DNA of 32,194 nucleotides from Smithella sp. M82 (lineage in GTDB: Bacteria; Desulfobacterota; Syntrophia; Syntrophales; Smithellaceae). The stretch spans positions 1-32,194 of the forward strand of contig MAEO01000055.1 in NCBI GenBank assembly GCA_001683985.1, given 5' to 3'. Below, piece by piece: positions 24,067 through 32,159 of the stretch. Each line of letters starts with the position of its first letter. Within the stretch, counting starts at the first letter, position 1. The notes under the pieces were generated by a model, which was not told the origin of the DNA, searched no databases, and saw nothing but the letters and a program-made list of their open reading frames with translations. The position numbers and the translations under genes are program-made.

Positions 24067-24830
24067 ACATACAAGACAGTATTGTCGTTGTAACCGGCGG
24101 CGCTTCGGGATTGGGGGAGGCTTGCGTTAGAAACCTGCTCGCCGGCGGCGCAAAAATTGCCATCTTCGATTTTGCCGCTGACCGAGGCGCAAAAATTGCC
24201 GCCGAGTTGGGCAAAAATGTTATTTTTGCCAAAACGGATGTAACCGATGATACGGCTGTTCAGGAAGCCATCAACAAAACCATGGAATCTTTCGGCGCAA
24301 TTAACATCGCCATCAACTGCGCCGGTGGCGCCATACCCATGAAAGTATTATCCAAGAAAGGTCCGATGCCATTGGATGTTTTTAACAAAACGATCCAGCT
24401 AAATCTTGTCGGCACATTTAATGTTATCAGGCTGGTTGTCGAACAGATGGTTAAAAACAATCCTGGTGCGGATGGAGAGAAAGGCGTTATAATCAATACT
24501 TCTTCTGTCGCTGCCTTTGACGGTCAAATCGGTCAGGCTGCATACAGCGCTTCCAAAGGCGGTATTGTATCTATGACTCTGCCGATTGCCAGAGAATGCG
24601 CGGAGTATGGAATCAGAGTAATGACTATCGCTCCCGGACTTTTCGATACCCCGCTGCTTCAAGGCCTGCCGGAAGCAGCACGTGAGTCTCTGGGAAAAAT
24701 GATACCTTTTCCCCAGAGATTGGGAAAACCGGATGAGTTCGCATTTCTAGTCAGACATATTATAGAAAATCGCATGTTGAACGGTGAAGTGATACGGCTT
24801 GATGGAGCCATTCGAATGGCTGCAAAGTAA
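24063..24830 (+). CDS. SDR-family 3-hydroxyacyl-CoA dehydrogenase (type II-like)
   Basis: A 255-residue short-chain dehydrogenase. NAD-binding motif TGGASGLGE (11-19), Asp at the end of beta-2 (IFDFAAD, indicating NAD over NADP), NCAGG motif, catalytic Ser in NTSSVAAFDG, and YSASKGG for the Tyr and Lys. The overall sequence resembles human HSD17B10-type 3-hydroxyacyl-CoA dehydrogenases, including the insert around AIPMKVLSKKGPMPLDVFNK. It likely oxidises a (branched) 3-hydroxyacyl-CoA in beta-oxidation. It is the first gene of the cluster, 15 bases before the hydratase. Confidence 0.9.
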   Translation: MNIQDSIVVVTGGASGLGEACVRNLLAGGAKIAIFDFAADRGAKIAAELGKNVIFAKTDVTDDTAVQEAINKTMESFGAINIAINCAGGAIPMKVLSKKGPMPLDVFNKTIQLNLVGTFNVIRLVVEQMVKNNPGADGEKGVIINTSSVAAFDGQIGQAAYSASKGGIVSMTLPIARECAEYGIRVMTIAPGLFDTPLLQGLPEAARESLGKMIPFPQRLGKPDEFAFLVRHIIENRMLNGEVIRLDGAIRMAAK

Positions 24831-24845
24831 CTTGGATGAGGAAAT

Positions 24846-25626
24846 ATGGATTACACAACAATTCTTTACGAAAAGAGTGAAGGCATAGGCACAATCACGC
24901 TCAACAGGCCCAAGAGCATGAATGCCTTGAACAGTATTGTCCTGGGAGAGCTCAATCACGTCTTCAATGAAATAGCCAGGGATGCCGAGGTGAGGGTTGT
25001 GATAATCACGGGGGGGCGATAATTTCTTCGCTGCCGGTGCGGACATCAATGAACTAGCCGACCTTGCCACTCCCGCCGAGGCCCACGACTGGTTAGCGCC
25101 AGACAATGTTTTCCGCAGACTGGAAGACTTCGATAAGCCGGTCATTGCCCTGGTTTGCGGGCTTGCCCTGGGCGGAGGCTGCGAATTAGCCATGGCCTGC
25201 GACCTGAGGATAGCCGCGGAAAACGCCCAGTTCGGCCAGCCTGAAATCAAGATCGGCGTTATTCCCGGCGGCGGAGGGACGCAGAGACTGCCCCGCCTGA
25301 TCGGCGTCACCAAAGCCAAAGAACTCTTGTTTACCGGCGACAACATAGATGCAAACGAGGCATACAGGCTGGGTCTGGTCAATAAAGTGGTTCCACTCGA
25401 ATCGGCGATGGATGAAGCCCGGAAGGTGGCCTTGAAGATTGTCCGCCAGCCGGCAATGGCCCTTCGTGCAACCAAAATGGCGATCAACGGCGGTATGAAC
25501 ATGGACATCAAATATGCTTTGGCGTATGAAGCTCGTTGCTTCGAGAATCTTTTTTCCACGGAAGACCAGAAGGAAGGGACAAAAGCCTTTTTGGAAAAAC
25601 GGAAACCTGTATTTAAAAACAGATAA
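24846..25626 (+). pseudogene. Enoyl-CoA hydratase, frameshifted
   Basis: An enoyl-CoA hydratase/isomerase of 259 residues if one base is removed. Translation from ATG 24846 (MDYTTILYEKSEGIGTITLN) ends at a TAA after VVIITGGR, because the G run at 25010-25016 has seven Gs where six would continue into DNFFAAGADINEL. After the shift the frame runs to 25626 with the oxyanion-hole motifs ALGGGCELAMACDL and the Glu in GQPEIKIGVIPGGGGTQRLPRL. So the protein would be complete but for one G. It may be a sequencing error, a true mutation or a slippage switch. G+C is higher than in the SDR gene upstream. Confidence 0.88.
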
Positions 25627-25661
25627 TCGGATGCGGTTTTGAACTAGAGGAGGTAATCGAC

Positions 25662-27098
25662 ATGGTTGGAATTACGTCTTATGGAGCCTATATACCCCGC
25701 TACAGGATCGATCGGAAAACGATCTTTACGGCGATGGGGTGGTTTAACGCTGCCACGGCGGGCGTTGCGCGGGGAGAGAAAGCCGTAGCGAACTACGATG
25801 AGGACAGCATTACGATGGGTGTGGCCGCCACGGCGGATTGTTTGGGCCGCCTGCCCCGTGAAAAGATCGGCGGGTTTTATTTCTGCTCGACAACCTTTCC
25901 TTATGTGATCAGACAAAATGCGGCCATCTGTGCTGCGGCCCTTGCCTTTAATCCCGATACAAGGACGGCGGATTTCAGCACATCCTTCCGGTCCGGAACC
26001 ACGGCGCTCATTTCCGCCTGCGAGACGGTCCAGTCCGGAGGGGCAAAGAATTTTGTCGTTACCGCCGCCGATTGTCGGGTAGGGAAGCCGGGGAGCAGCA
26101 CCGAGCATACCTTTGGGGACGGCGCTGCATCGCTTATGATCGGCAGCGAGGATGTAATCGCCGAATTCAAGGGGAGCTACTCCATTTCCAGAGATTTTCC
26201 TGATTACAGGCAGATACAGGGGGAAAAGTTCCTGCATGTCTGGGAGGAAAGATGGATCAGGGATGAAGGCTACAACAAAATTATTCCTGAAGCGGCAGCG
26301 GGACTCACGGCAAAATTCGGTTTGAAGATCGGAGATTTTGCGAAGATTGTCATAGCCTGTCCCGTTGCAGGTCTGGAAAAGTTCTTAGGCGCTGCCCGCG
26401 AGCAGATTCAGGATAACATGGTGCGCAGCGTCGGCGATACCGGAGCGGCTATGCCGTTGATGATGCTGGTTGCAGCGCTTGAGGATGCAAAACCGAAAGA
26501 CAAGATACTTGTTCTAGGCTACGGCAGCGGGAGCGACGCCCTCTATTTTGAGGTGACGGAGCATATAAAGAAGCCCAGAGAGGCAATAGGAGTAAAGGGA
26601 CATCTCCAATTAAAGACGGAACTGACCAATTATAACCGGTATCTCGTCTATCGTGATTTGCTTCCCGTTGACGTGGGGATACGCGGAGAGGAAACCGCCA
26701 TGGAACGAATGTCTCTCGTCTATCGGGAAGGGGAGACGATGGCCGCCCTGCGCGGTTCGCGCTGTAAGGTATGCGGCACTCCGCAGTATCCGAGACGACG
26801 GGTCTGCATCAATCCCGAATGCGGGGCCATTGATCAGATGGAAGACTACTATTTTTATGACAAGATCGGCCGTATCAACTCGTATACCGGCGACAATCTG
26901 GCCTTCAGTTATGATCCCCCGGCGATGTATGGTTTAATCGACTTTGAGGAGGGCGGAAGGCTCTACCTCAACATTACCGACACCGAACTTGGTTCGCTCA
27001 AGGTGGGTTTGCCGGTAAAGATGACCTTCCGCCGCAAGAATGCCAGTCAGCGGCGGGGGATATACTCTTACTTCTGGAAGGCGATGCCGTTGCAGTAA
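25662..27098 (+). CDS. HMG-CoA synthase-like protein fused to DUF35 zinc-ribbon/OB domain
   Basis: A 478-residue fusion. Residues 1-300 have the thiolase-fold layout of HMG-CoA synthase: VGITSYGAYIPRYRI, GVAATADCL, DFSTSFRSGTTAL and FGDGAASLMI. By eye alignment with archaeal HMG-CoA synthases the catalytic Cys is Phe109 (codon 25986-25988), the Glu is Thr77 (STTFPY) and the His is Cys233 (ACPVAGLEKF). Residues 360-470 form a DUF35 domain: zinc ribbon Cys368, Cys371, Cys382, Cys387 then an OB fold. Thus it is probably non-catalytic for HMG-CoA synthesis. A strong GGAGG precedes the start. The thiolase gene follows 40 bases later. In archaea a thiolase, an HMG-CoA synthase and a DUF35 protein form a complex. 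Confidence 0.85.
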   Translation: MVGITSYGAYIPRYRIDRKTIFTAMGWFNAATAGVARGEKAVANYDEDSITMGVAATADCLGRLPREKIGGFYFCSTTFPYVIRQNAAICAAALAFNPDTRTADFSTSFRSGTTALISACETVQSGGAKNFVVTAADCRVGKPGSSTEHTFGDGAASLMIGSEDVIAEFKGSYSISRDFPDYRQIQGEKFLHVWEERWIRDEGYNKIIPEAAAGLTAKFGLKIGDFAKIVIACPVAGLEKFLGAAREQIQDNMVRSVGDTGAAMPLMMLVAALEDAKPKDKILVLGYGSGSDALYFEVTEHIKKPREAIGVKGHLQLKTELTNYNRYLVYRDLLPVDVGIRGEETAMERMSLVYREGETMAALRGSRCKVCGTPQYPRRRVCINPECGAIDQMEDYYFYDKIGRINSYTGDNLAFSYDPPAMYGLIDFEEGGRLYLNITDTELGSLKVGLPVKMTFRRKNASQRRGIYSYFWKAMPLQ

Positions 27099-27138
27099 AT
27101 GACAAAAGAGGTTGAACAATTAGAGGAGGAGAAATAAG

Positions 27139-28351
27139 ATGGCAGCCGGAATCAAGAATAAAGTTGCGATTATTGGAATGGGATGCACCAAATTTGGCGA
27201 GCTTTGGGATAAAAGCGAGCAGGATCTGATGGTTGATGCATATAAGGAAGCCCTTGCTGATGCCGGGGTGGAAACGAAGGACATCGACGCGGCCTGGTTT
27301 GGCAGTTGTTTCGAAGAGGTCAACGTCGGTAAAGGCGGAATAGCGCTCGCACGGGCGCTCAATCTGCCCAATATAGCGGTTACGAGGGTGGAAAATTTCT
27401 GTACATCCGGAACGGAGGCGATCAGGGGGTGCGTGTTATGCCGTGGCATCCGGGGCCTGCGATATAGCGCTTGCGCTTGGCGCCGAGAAACTCAAAGATA
27501 CAGGCTATGGAGGTCTGCCGGATTTCAGCACGGCAATGGGAACGGAGAACATGTTTTACCTGCCGAACCTTACCGCCCCGGGGATGTTTGGAATGGTCGC
27601 AACCGCGTATTTCTCCAAATATGGTTTAAGCCGTGAGGAAGGCAAGAGGGCGCTTGCCAGAATATCTTACAAGAGTCATAAGAACGGCGTATTGAACCCG
27701 AGGGCGCACCTCCGCAGAGAGGTCAGTATCGATGACATGATGGCCGCGCCGATCGTCGCGGAGCCGCTGGGCTTATACGACTGTTGCGGCGTAAGTGACG
27801 GAGCCGCCGCTGCGATTGTCGTCTGGGCCGAGGATGCGAAGAATTTCAGGCATGATCCGATTTACGTCAAGGCGCTGCAATTATCGATAACGCCCGGAAC
27901 AGGCATTGAACACCAGAGCTGGAACGGCATTCATCTGGAATCGACCCGCCACGCCGGAGACGCAGCCTTCAAAGAAGCCGGGATAAAAAACCCGCGGGAA
28001 GAGATAAACCTGATGGAGTTGCATGACTGCTTCTCCATCAATGAGCTTATTACCTATGAAACCCTCCATATATCGCCTATGGGAAAAGCCAGGGAAGATA
28101 TTGAAAGCGGATTTTACGACCTCGACGGCAAGATACCCTGCCAGAGCGACGGTGGACTGAAATGTTTCGGGCATCCGATCGGGGCTTCCGGGATAAGAAT
28201 GATTTACGAAATCTATAAGCAATTGCAGGGAAAGGCGGAGCCGCGGGAAAGACAGCTAAAGACAAATCCCCGGCTCGGCCTCACGCATAATCTGGGCGGC
28301 CTCTGCGGCAGCACCGTCGTCAGCGTGGCCATTTTTGGCAGCGAGTTGTAG
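27139..28351 (+). pseudogene. Thiolase (acetyl-CoA acyltransferase, SCP-x/BbsB type), frameshifted
   Basis: A thiolase of 403 residues once a single base is removed. Frame one runs MAAGIKNKVAIIGMG... to NFCTSGTEAIRG, then a G run at 27425-27429 (five Gs where four fit) shifts it; the second frame continues ACYAVASGACDIALALGAEKLK. Catalytic residues look intact: the nucleophilic Cys in FCTSGTEA, His in LHDCFSINELI, KCFGHPIGASG, and the Cys in GGLCGSTVVS. It would cleave a 3-oxoacyl-CoA with CoA. It likely pairs with the DUF35 fusion upstream. RBS GAGGAGG. The frameshift may be a mutation or a sequence error. Confidence 0.87.
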
Positions 28352-28423
28352 CCATATTCATAAAAATATGAGTGATCTCGACTCCATTTTGGATAAATGT
28401 ACTTTTCCTATGAGGGGGGAAAC

Positions 28424-28990
28424 ATGGATTTCCGCTTAACGGAAGAGCAGAGCATGATCAGGGATACGACCCATAAATTTGTGGATGAGGTTGTCGAACC
28501 ACAGGCTGAAGAGCTGGAAAGATCCGGGAAATATCCCTACGACATTATAAATCGGATGGCCGATCTGGGGATGATGGGCATTCCGTTTCCGGTGGAATAC
28601 GGGGGAAGCGGCGGCGATTGGGTGGGGATGCATATTTGCATTGAAGAGTTGTCCCGCGGCGACGCCACGCTGGGGGCTTTATTGGATGTGACAACCAGTG
28701 TTGTGGCGCAGGAGCTTTATGAATTCGGCACGGAAGAGCAAAAGCAAAAATGGCTTGTCCCGATGGCTCAAGGCAAAGAGATCGGGGCCTTCGGTCTTAC
28801 CGAACCCGGCGCCGGCTCTGACGCCGGCGCGACAAAAACCACGGCAGTTCCCGATGGGGATGAATGGATTATTAACGGTACAAAGCAGTTCATTACCAAT
28901 ATTGGATTAGATAATGCGTCGCTTGTCATCATCACTGCCCGCACCAAGGCATCGGAGGCAGGCGCCAGAGATGAAATCAACACGTTCTAA
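28424..28990 (+). pseudogene. Acyl-CoA dehydrogenase, truncated
   Basis: The N-terminal half (188 residues of about 380) of an acyl-CoA dehydrogenase: helical domain then the FAD-binding beta domain with AFGLTEPGAGSDAGATKTTA and WIINGTKQFITNIG. It stops at DEINTF, where relatives continue into the rest of the beta domain and the C-terminal helices that hold the catalytic base, so it cannot be active. The stop is created by TAA in CTAA right before an IS-like end at 28991. Start ATG 28424 with GAGGGGGGA; an upstream ATG at 28397 is less likely. An intact paralogue follows at 29098. Confidence 0.88.
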
Positions 28991-29080
28991 GAGGCTGTTG
29001 CACAAACCCCTGTTTTGGGGATACCGTTTAACGTTTATCAGCAGAAGCATCGTCTTTTTGCTATCCCTTAAGCAAAACAA
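28991..29080. mobile_element. IS-like terminal remnant
   Basis: Starting right at the break of the truncated dehydrogenase, GAGGCTGTTGCACAAAC looks like the terminal inverted repeat of several transposon families, and CTAA before it fits a YTAR-type target site as used by IS5-family elements. A small hairpin CCCC-TGTTTT-GGGG follows. No transposase or second end is present; the right border is unclear. It is a remnant by inference only. Confidence 0.4.
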
Positions 29081-29097
29081 ATAAGAAAGGATTTCTC

Positions 29098-30243
29098 ATG
29101 CCGAGAAAACTGTTTACCCAAGAGCATCAAATATTTCGTGAAAGTTTCCGCAAATTTCTGGAAAAAGAAGTCACTCCTTTTCTCGATAAATGGGAACATG
29201 AAAAAATCGTACCCAAAGATGTCTGGATGAAGATGGGTGAGAACGGATTTCTCTGTCCCTGGCTGGAAGAAGAATACGGCGGATCAAATGCCGGTTACGA
29301 GTATTCCGTAGTGATCAATGAGGAGTTATCTTTTGTGGGCGCTACGGGTCTTCTGGCCGGTCTGCACAGCGACATTATCGTTCCTTATATCCACAGCTTC
29401 GGCAATGAAGAACAAAAGAAACGCTGGCTTCCGGGATGCGCATCGGGAAATATCATTACGGCAGTTGCCATGACAGAACCGGGAACCGGCTCGGACCTGG
29501 CAGCAATTCGCACAACTGCTGTAAAAGACGGTAACGATTATGTTATTAACGGACAAAAAACATTTATTTCCAACGGTATAAATTGTGATCTTGCAATAGT
29601 TGCCGTCAAAACAGATACCAAAGCAAATCCACCTTTCAGGGGCATCAGTCTTATCTGTGTGGAAGCCGGCACGCCGGGTTTTGAAAAGGGCCGCAAACTC
29701 GACAAAATGGGTTTTCACAGCCAAGACACAGCGGAATTGAATTTCATAGACTGCCGTGTTCCTGCTGCCAATCTTTTGGGTGAGGAAGGACAGGGATTTT
29801 CCTATCTGATGAAGAAACTTCAGGCTGAGAGACTTGTTACGTCGATCATGGCGCAATCCATGGCCGAAGCGATGCTGCAAATGACAATTAAATATTCACG
29901 TGAACGAACGGTTTTCGGAAAACCGATCAGTTCTTTCCAGCACAACACATTTAAAATAGTCGAAATGGCAACGGAAATAGAATTAGGCAAAGCATTTTTA
30001 GACAATCTCATAGGCGAATACATAGCCGGAGAAGATATTGTCATGAAGGTCTCCATGGCCAAAGCCTGGATACCGGAAATGGCCAATCGTGTAGCGTACC
30101 AATGCGTTCAGTTACACGGAGGCTACGGATATATGGAAGAATATCCTATTCGCCGGTTTGCCCGCGATGTAAGAGTAATTCCAATATTTGCGGGGACCAC
30201 AGAAGTAATGAAAGTCATTGTTGGAAAAATGATGGGGTTATAA
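29098..30243 (+). CDS. Acyl-CoA dehydrogenase (LCAD/IVD-like)
   Basis: An intact 381-residue flavoenzyme that dehydrogenates an acyl-CoA to a 2-enoyl-CoA. Motifs: AMTEPGTGSDLAAIRTTA, YVINGQKTFISNG, and RTVFGKPISSFQ, with CVQLHGGYGYMEEYPIRRFARD and IFAGTTEVMK at the end. The position of the medium-chain base (Glu of EGT) is Ala here (FAGT), while Glu244 in LQAERLVTS fits the base of isovaleryl- and long-chain-type enzymes. So a branched or long substrate is plausible. RBS AAGAAAGG. It lies just after the IS-like remnant and replaces the broken paralogue in function, at least in part. Confidence 0.93.
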   Translation: MPRKLFTQEHQIFRESFRKFLEKEVTPFLDKWEHEKIVPKDVWMKMGENGFLCPWLEEEYGGSNAGYEYSVVINEELSFVGATGLLAGLHSDIIVPYIHSFGNEEQKKRWLPGCASGNIITAVAMTEPGTGSDLAAIRTTAVKDGNDYVINGQKTFISNGINCDLAIVAVKTDTKANPPFRGISLICVEAGTPGFEKGRKLDKMGFHSQDTAELNFIDCRVPAANLLGEEGQGFSYLMKKLQAERLVTSIMAQSMAEAMLQMTIKYSRERTVFGKPISSFQHNTFKIVEMATEIELGKAFLDNLIGEYIAGEDIVMKVSMAKAWIPEMANRVAYQCVQLHGGYGYMEEYPIRRFARDVRVIPIFAGTTEVMKVIVGKMMGL

Positions 30244-30334
30244 TTCTAAATTTTTACCGCGAGGCTGGAATAGTGATGAAAAAGATTATGTTGATTCTTG
30301 AAAGTATCTCTCTAAAAAACGATAAGGAGTATTT

Positions 30335-31516
30335 ATGCCGGGGGCATTACAAGGGTTAAAGATTCTGGATTTCACAACACTATTGCCGGGACCTTATGCC
30401 ACGATGTGCCTCGCCGACATGGGTGCAGACGTTTTAAAAATCGTTTCCGGTTCCCGGTCCGATTTAGTAGATTCTCTGCCGCCTTTCATACCAAAAACAA
30501 AACTGTCGGCTGCAGCCGCGCAACTCGGACGCGGCAAACGCTGCATGGCTTTGAATCTCAAAGATCCGAGAGCTATCACCATTATCCATAAGTTAGTTGC
30601 TGATCACGATATTTTAATTGAACAGTTCCGGCCCGGTGTTATGGCAAAATTAAAGCTGGCCTATGAAGATCTTAAAAAAATCAACCCTGCCATTATTTAC
30701 TGCTCTATCACGGGTTACGGACAGACAGGTTCTCTGCGTAACCGCGCCGGTCATGACATCAATTACATCGCCCGTTCCGGCATTGCATCCTATTCGGGAA
30801 AACAAAAATCAGGCCCCAGCCTTATGGGTATGCAGATCGCTGACGTGGCCTCCGGTTCCAATAATGCTGTCATCGGCATCCTGGCAGCAGTCATTAATCG
30901 TCTCCATACCGGCGTCGGTCAGCATATCGATATTTCCATGACGGACGGCATGATCGCCTTCAACGCTATGGTTGGCGCGGGATTTCTTGTTGATGGATGT
31001 GAGCCGTTACGGGAGAAAGAATATCTGAACGGTGGCGCTCTCTATGATTACTATAAGACAAAGGATAATAAATATATCAGTTTTGGCGGACTGGAACCGC
31101 ATTTCTTTGCCAATTTCTGCAATGCCATCAACCGCCCGGATCTGATCCCCGGCGGCATTCTTCCCCGGAATATCAAAACGATTAAAAAGGAAATTTGCGA
31201 AATTTTCCTTTCAAAGACACAGGACGAATGGATTGAAATATTCAACCGGACTGACGCCTGCGTCGAGCCGGTCTTGACCCTTGCAGAGGCCTTCAGCGAC
31301 GCTTTAACAGTAGAGCGCAGGATGGTTGTAAAGGTGGCTCTGCCCGGCGGGGGCAGCGTCAGACAAATCGGAAATCCCGTCAAATTCTCCGAAACCCCTG
31401 TTGAGTACCGGCATGCCGGCGTTTCCGGCCCGGCACACACACGCGAGGTTCTGATTGAGCTGGGTTATACAAATAAGGAAATCGATGAGTTCAAAGAAAC
31501 AGGATTATTCAACTGA
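30335..31516 (+). CDS. Family III CoA transferase, alpha-methylacyl-CoA racemase-like
   Basis: A 393-residue CaiB/BaiF-fold protein. N-terminal GLKILDFTTLLPGPYATMCLADMGADVLKI is the CoA-binding segment. His140 (AGHDINYIARSG), Asp170 (QIADVASGS) and Glu254 (LEPHFF) match the catalytic set of alpha-methylacyl-CoA racemase, whose mycobacterial form uses His126, Asp156 and Glu241 with nearly the same spacing. So a 2-methylacyl-CoA racemase is more likely than a plain CoA transferase, though transferase activity cannot be excluded. RBS AAGGAG. It is next to last in the cluster, 91 bases after the dehydrogenase. Confidence 0.88.
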   Translation: MPGALQGLKILDFTTLLPGPYATMCLADMGADVLKIVSGSRSDLVDSLPPFIPKTKLSAAAAQLGRGKRCMALNLKDPRAITIIHKLVADHDILIEQFRPGVMAKLKLAYEDLKKINPAIIYCSITGYGQTGSLRNRAGHDINYIARSGIASYSGKQKSGPSLMGMQIADVASGSNNAVIGILAAVINRLHTGVGQHIDISMTDGMIAFNAMVGAGFLVDGCEPLREKEYLNGGALYDYYKTKDNKYISFGGLEPHFFANFCNAINRPDLIPGGILPRNIKTIKKEICEIFLSKTQDEWIEIFNRTDACVEPVLTLAEAFSDALTVERRMVVKVALPGGGSVRQIGNPVKFSETPVEYRHAGVSGPAHTREVLIELGYTNKEIDEFKETGLFN

Positions 31517-31597
31517 TACATATTTACAGATGAACACAACCTGGCGATATACCTATTTTTCAGTTAATTGTTTTTTGAAAAACAAAAAGGGAGATTT

Positions 31598-32098
31598 ATG
31601 ATAAGAACACCGGAAGAATCCTTTGGCGCAAAACTCCGCAGGTTGAGAGAAACAAAAGGTCTTAGCATGGAAGTTCTTGCGCACGATACCGGTTATCCGG
31701 CAGAATTTCTCAAAGGAATCAAGGAAGAAAAAACAGCCCCGCCCGTCGCGATAGGTCTCCAGTTGAGTCGCGGCGTCCTCAAGGTCGGAATGGATCAACT
31801 CCAGGAAAGCAAGGAAGCCTCGAGAAGAAGGAAAACCAGTCATAAGAAGAGAGTGGCATCGTATGCTTACGCGCCTCTTACATTGTCCGGAGTTGAAAAA
31901 CACTTAAGAGCTTATCTTGTAACCATTGATCCGGAAACAGAACATAAAGGTGTTGAATACCACCATGAAGGAGAAGAATTTATTTACGTACTTCAAGGTG
32001 GTCTCACTATTCAAGTAGGTCGGAACATTTCAACTTTAAAGAAAGGTGAAACCCACATGACGGTATCCGTCACAAAGGAGCATGAAAATCTCCCCTAA
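31598..32098 (+). CDS. XRE-cupin transcriptional regulator
   Basis: A 166-residue regulator. An XRE helix-turn-helix (about 8-60: GAKLRRLRETKGLSMEVLAHDTGYPAEFLKGI) is joined by a basic linker to a cupin domain (YHHEGEEFIYVLQGGLTIQVG), the ligand sensor. Such proteins usually regulate acyl-CoA or amino-acid catabolic genes beside them. The C-terminus ends at HENLP, about 15 residues earlier than usual for the family, and the last strand looks odd (GETHMTVSVTKEHE), which could reflect a frameshift near 32050. ATG 31598 has AAGGGAGA six bases upstream; an earlier start at 31568 is weaker. Confidence 0.82.
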   Translation: MIRTPEESFGAKLRRLRETKGLSMEVLAHDTGYPAEFLKGIKEEKTAPPVAIGLQLSRGVLKVGMDQLQESKEASRRRKTSHKKRVASYAYAPLTLSGVEKHLRAYLVTIDPETEHKGVEYHHEGEEFIYVLQGGLTIQVGRNISTLKKGETHMTVSVTKEHENLP

Positions 32099-32159
32099 CC
32101 CCTCTTTGCCCAAGGCTAACTATGTCCCATATCTTTTTGCTGGACACAGGGGGGAATTA

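Noticed and set aside
24747-25559. 270-codon minus-strand open frame across the hydratase
   Set aside because: It is antisense to the hydratase and SDR motifs; its composition (runs of Ala, Ser, Pro) is that of a shadow frame.
25644-26237. Long minus-strand open frame inside the HMG-CoA synthase-like gene
   Set aside because: It is antisense to a clear gene in G+C-rich DNA, where long opposite-strand frames are expected, and has no family motif or ribosome site.
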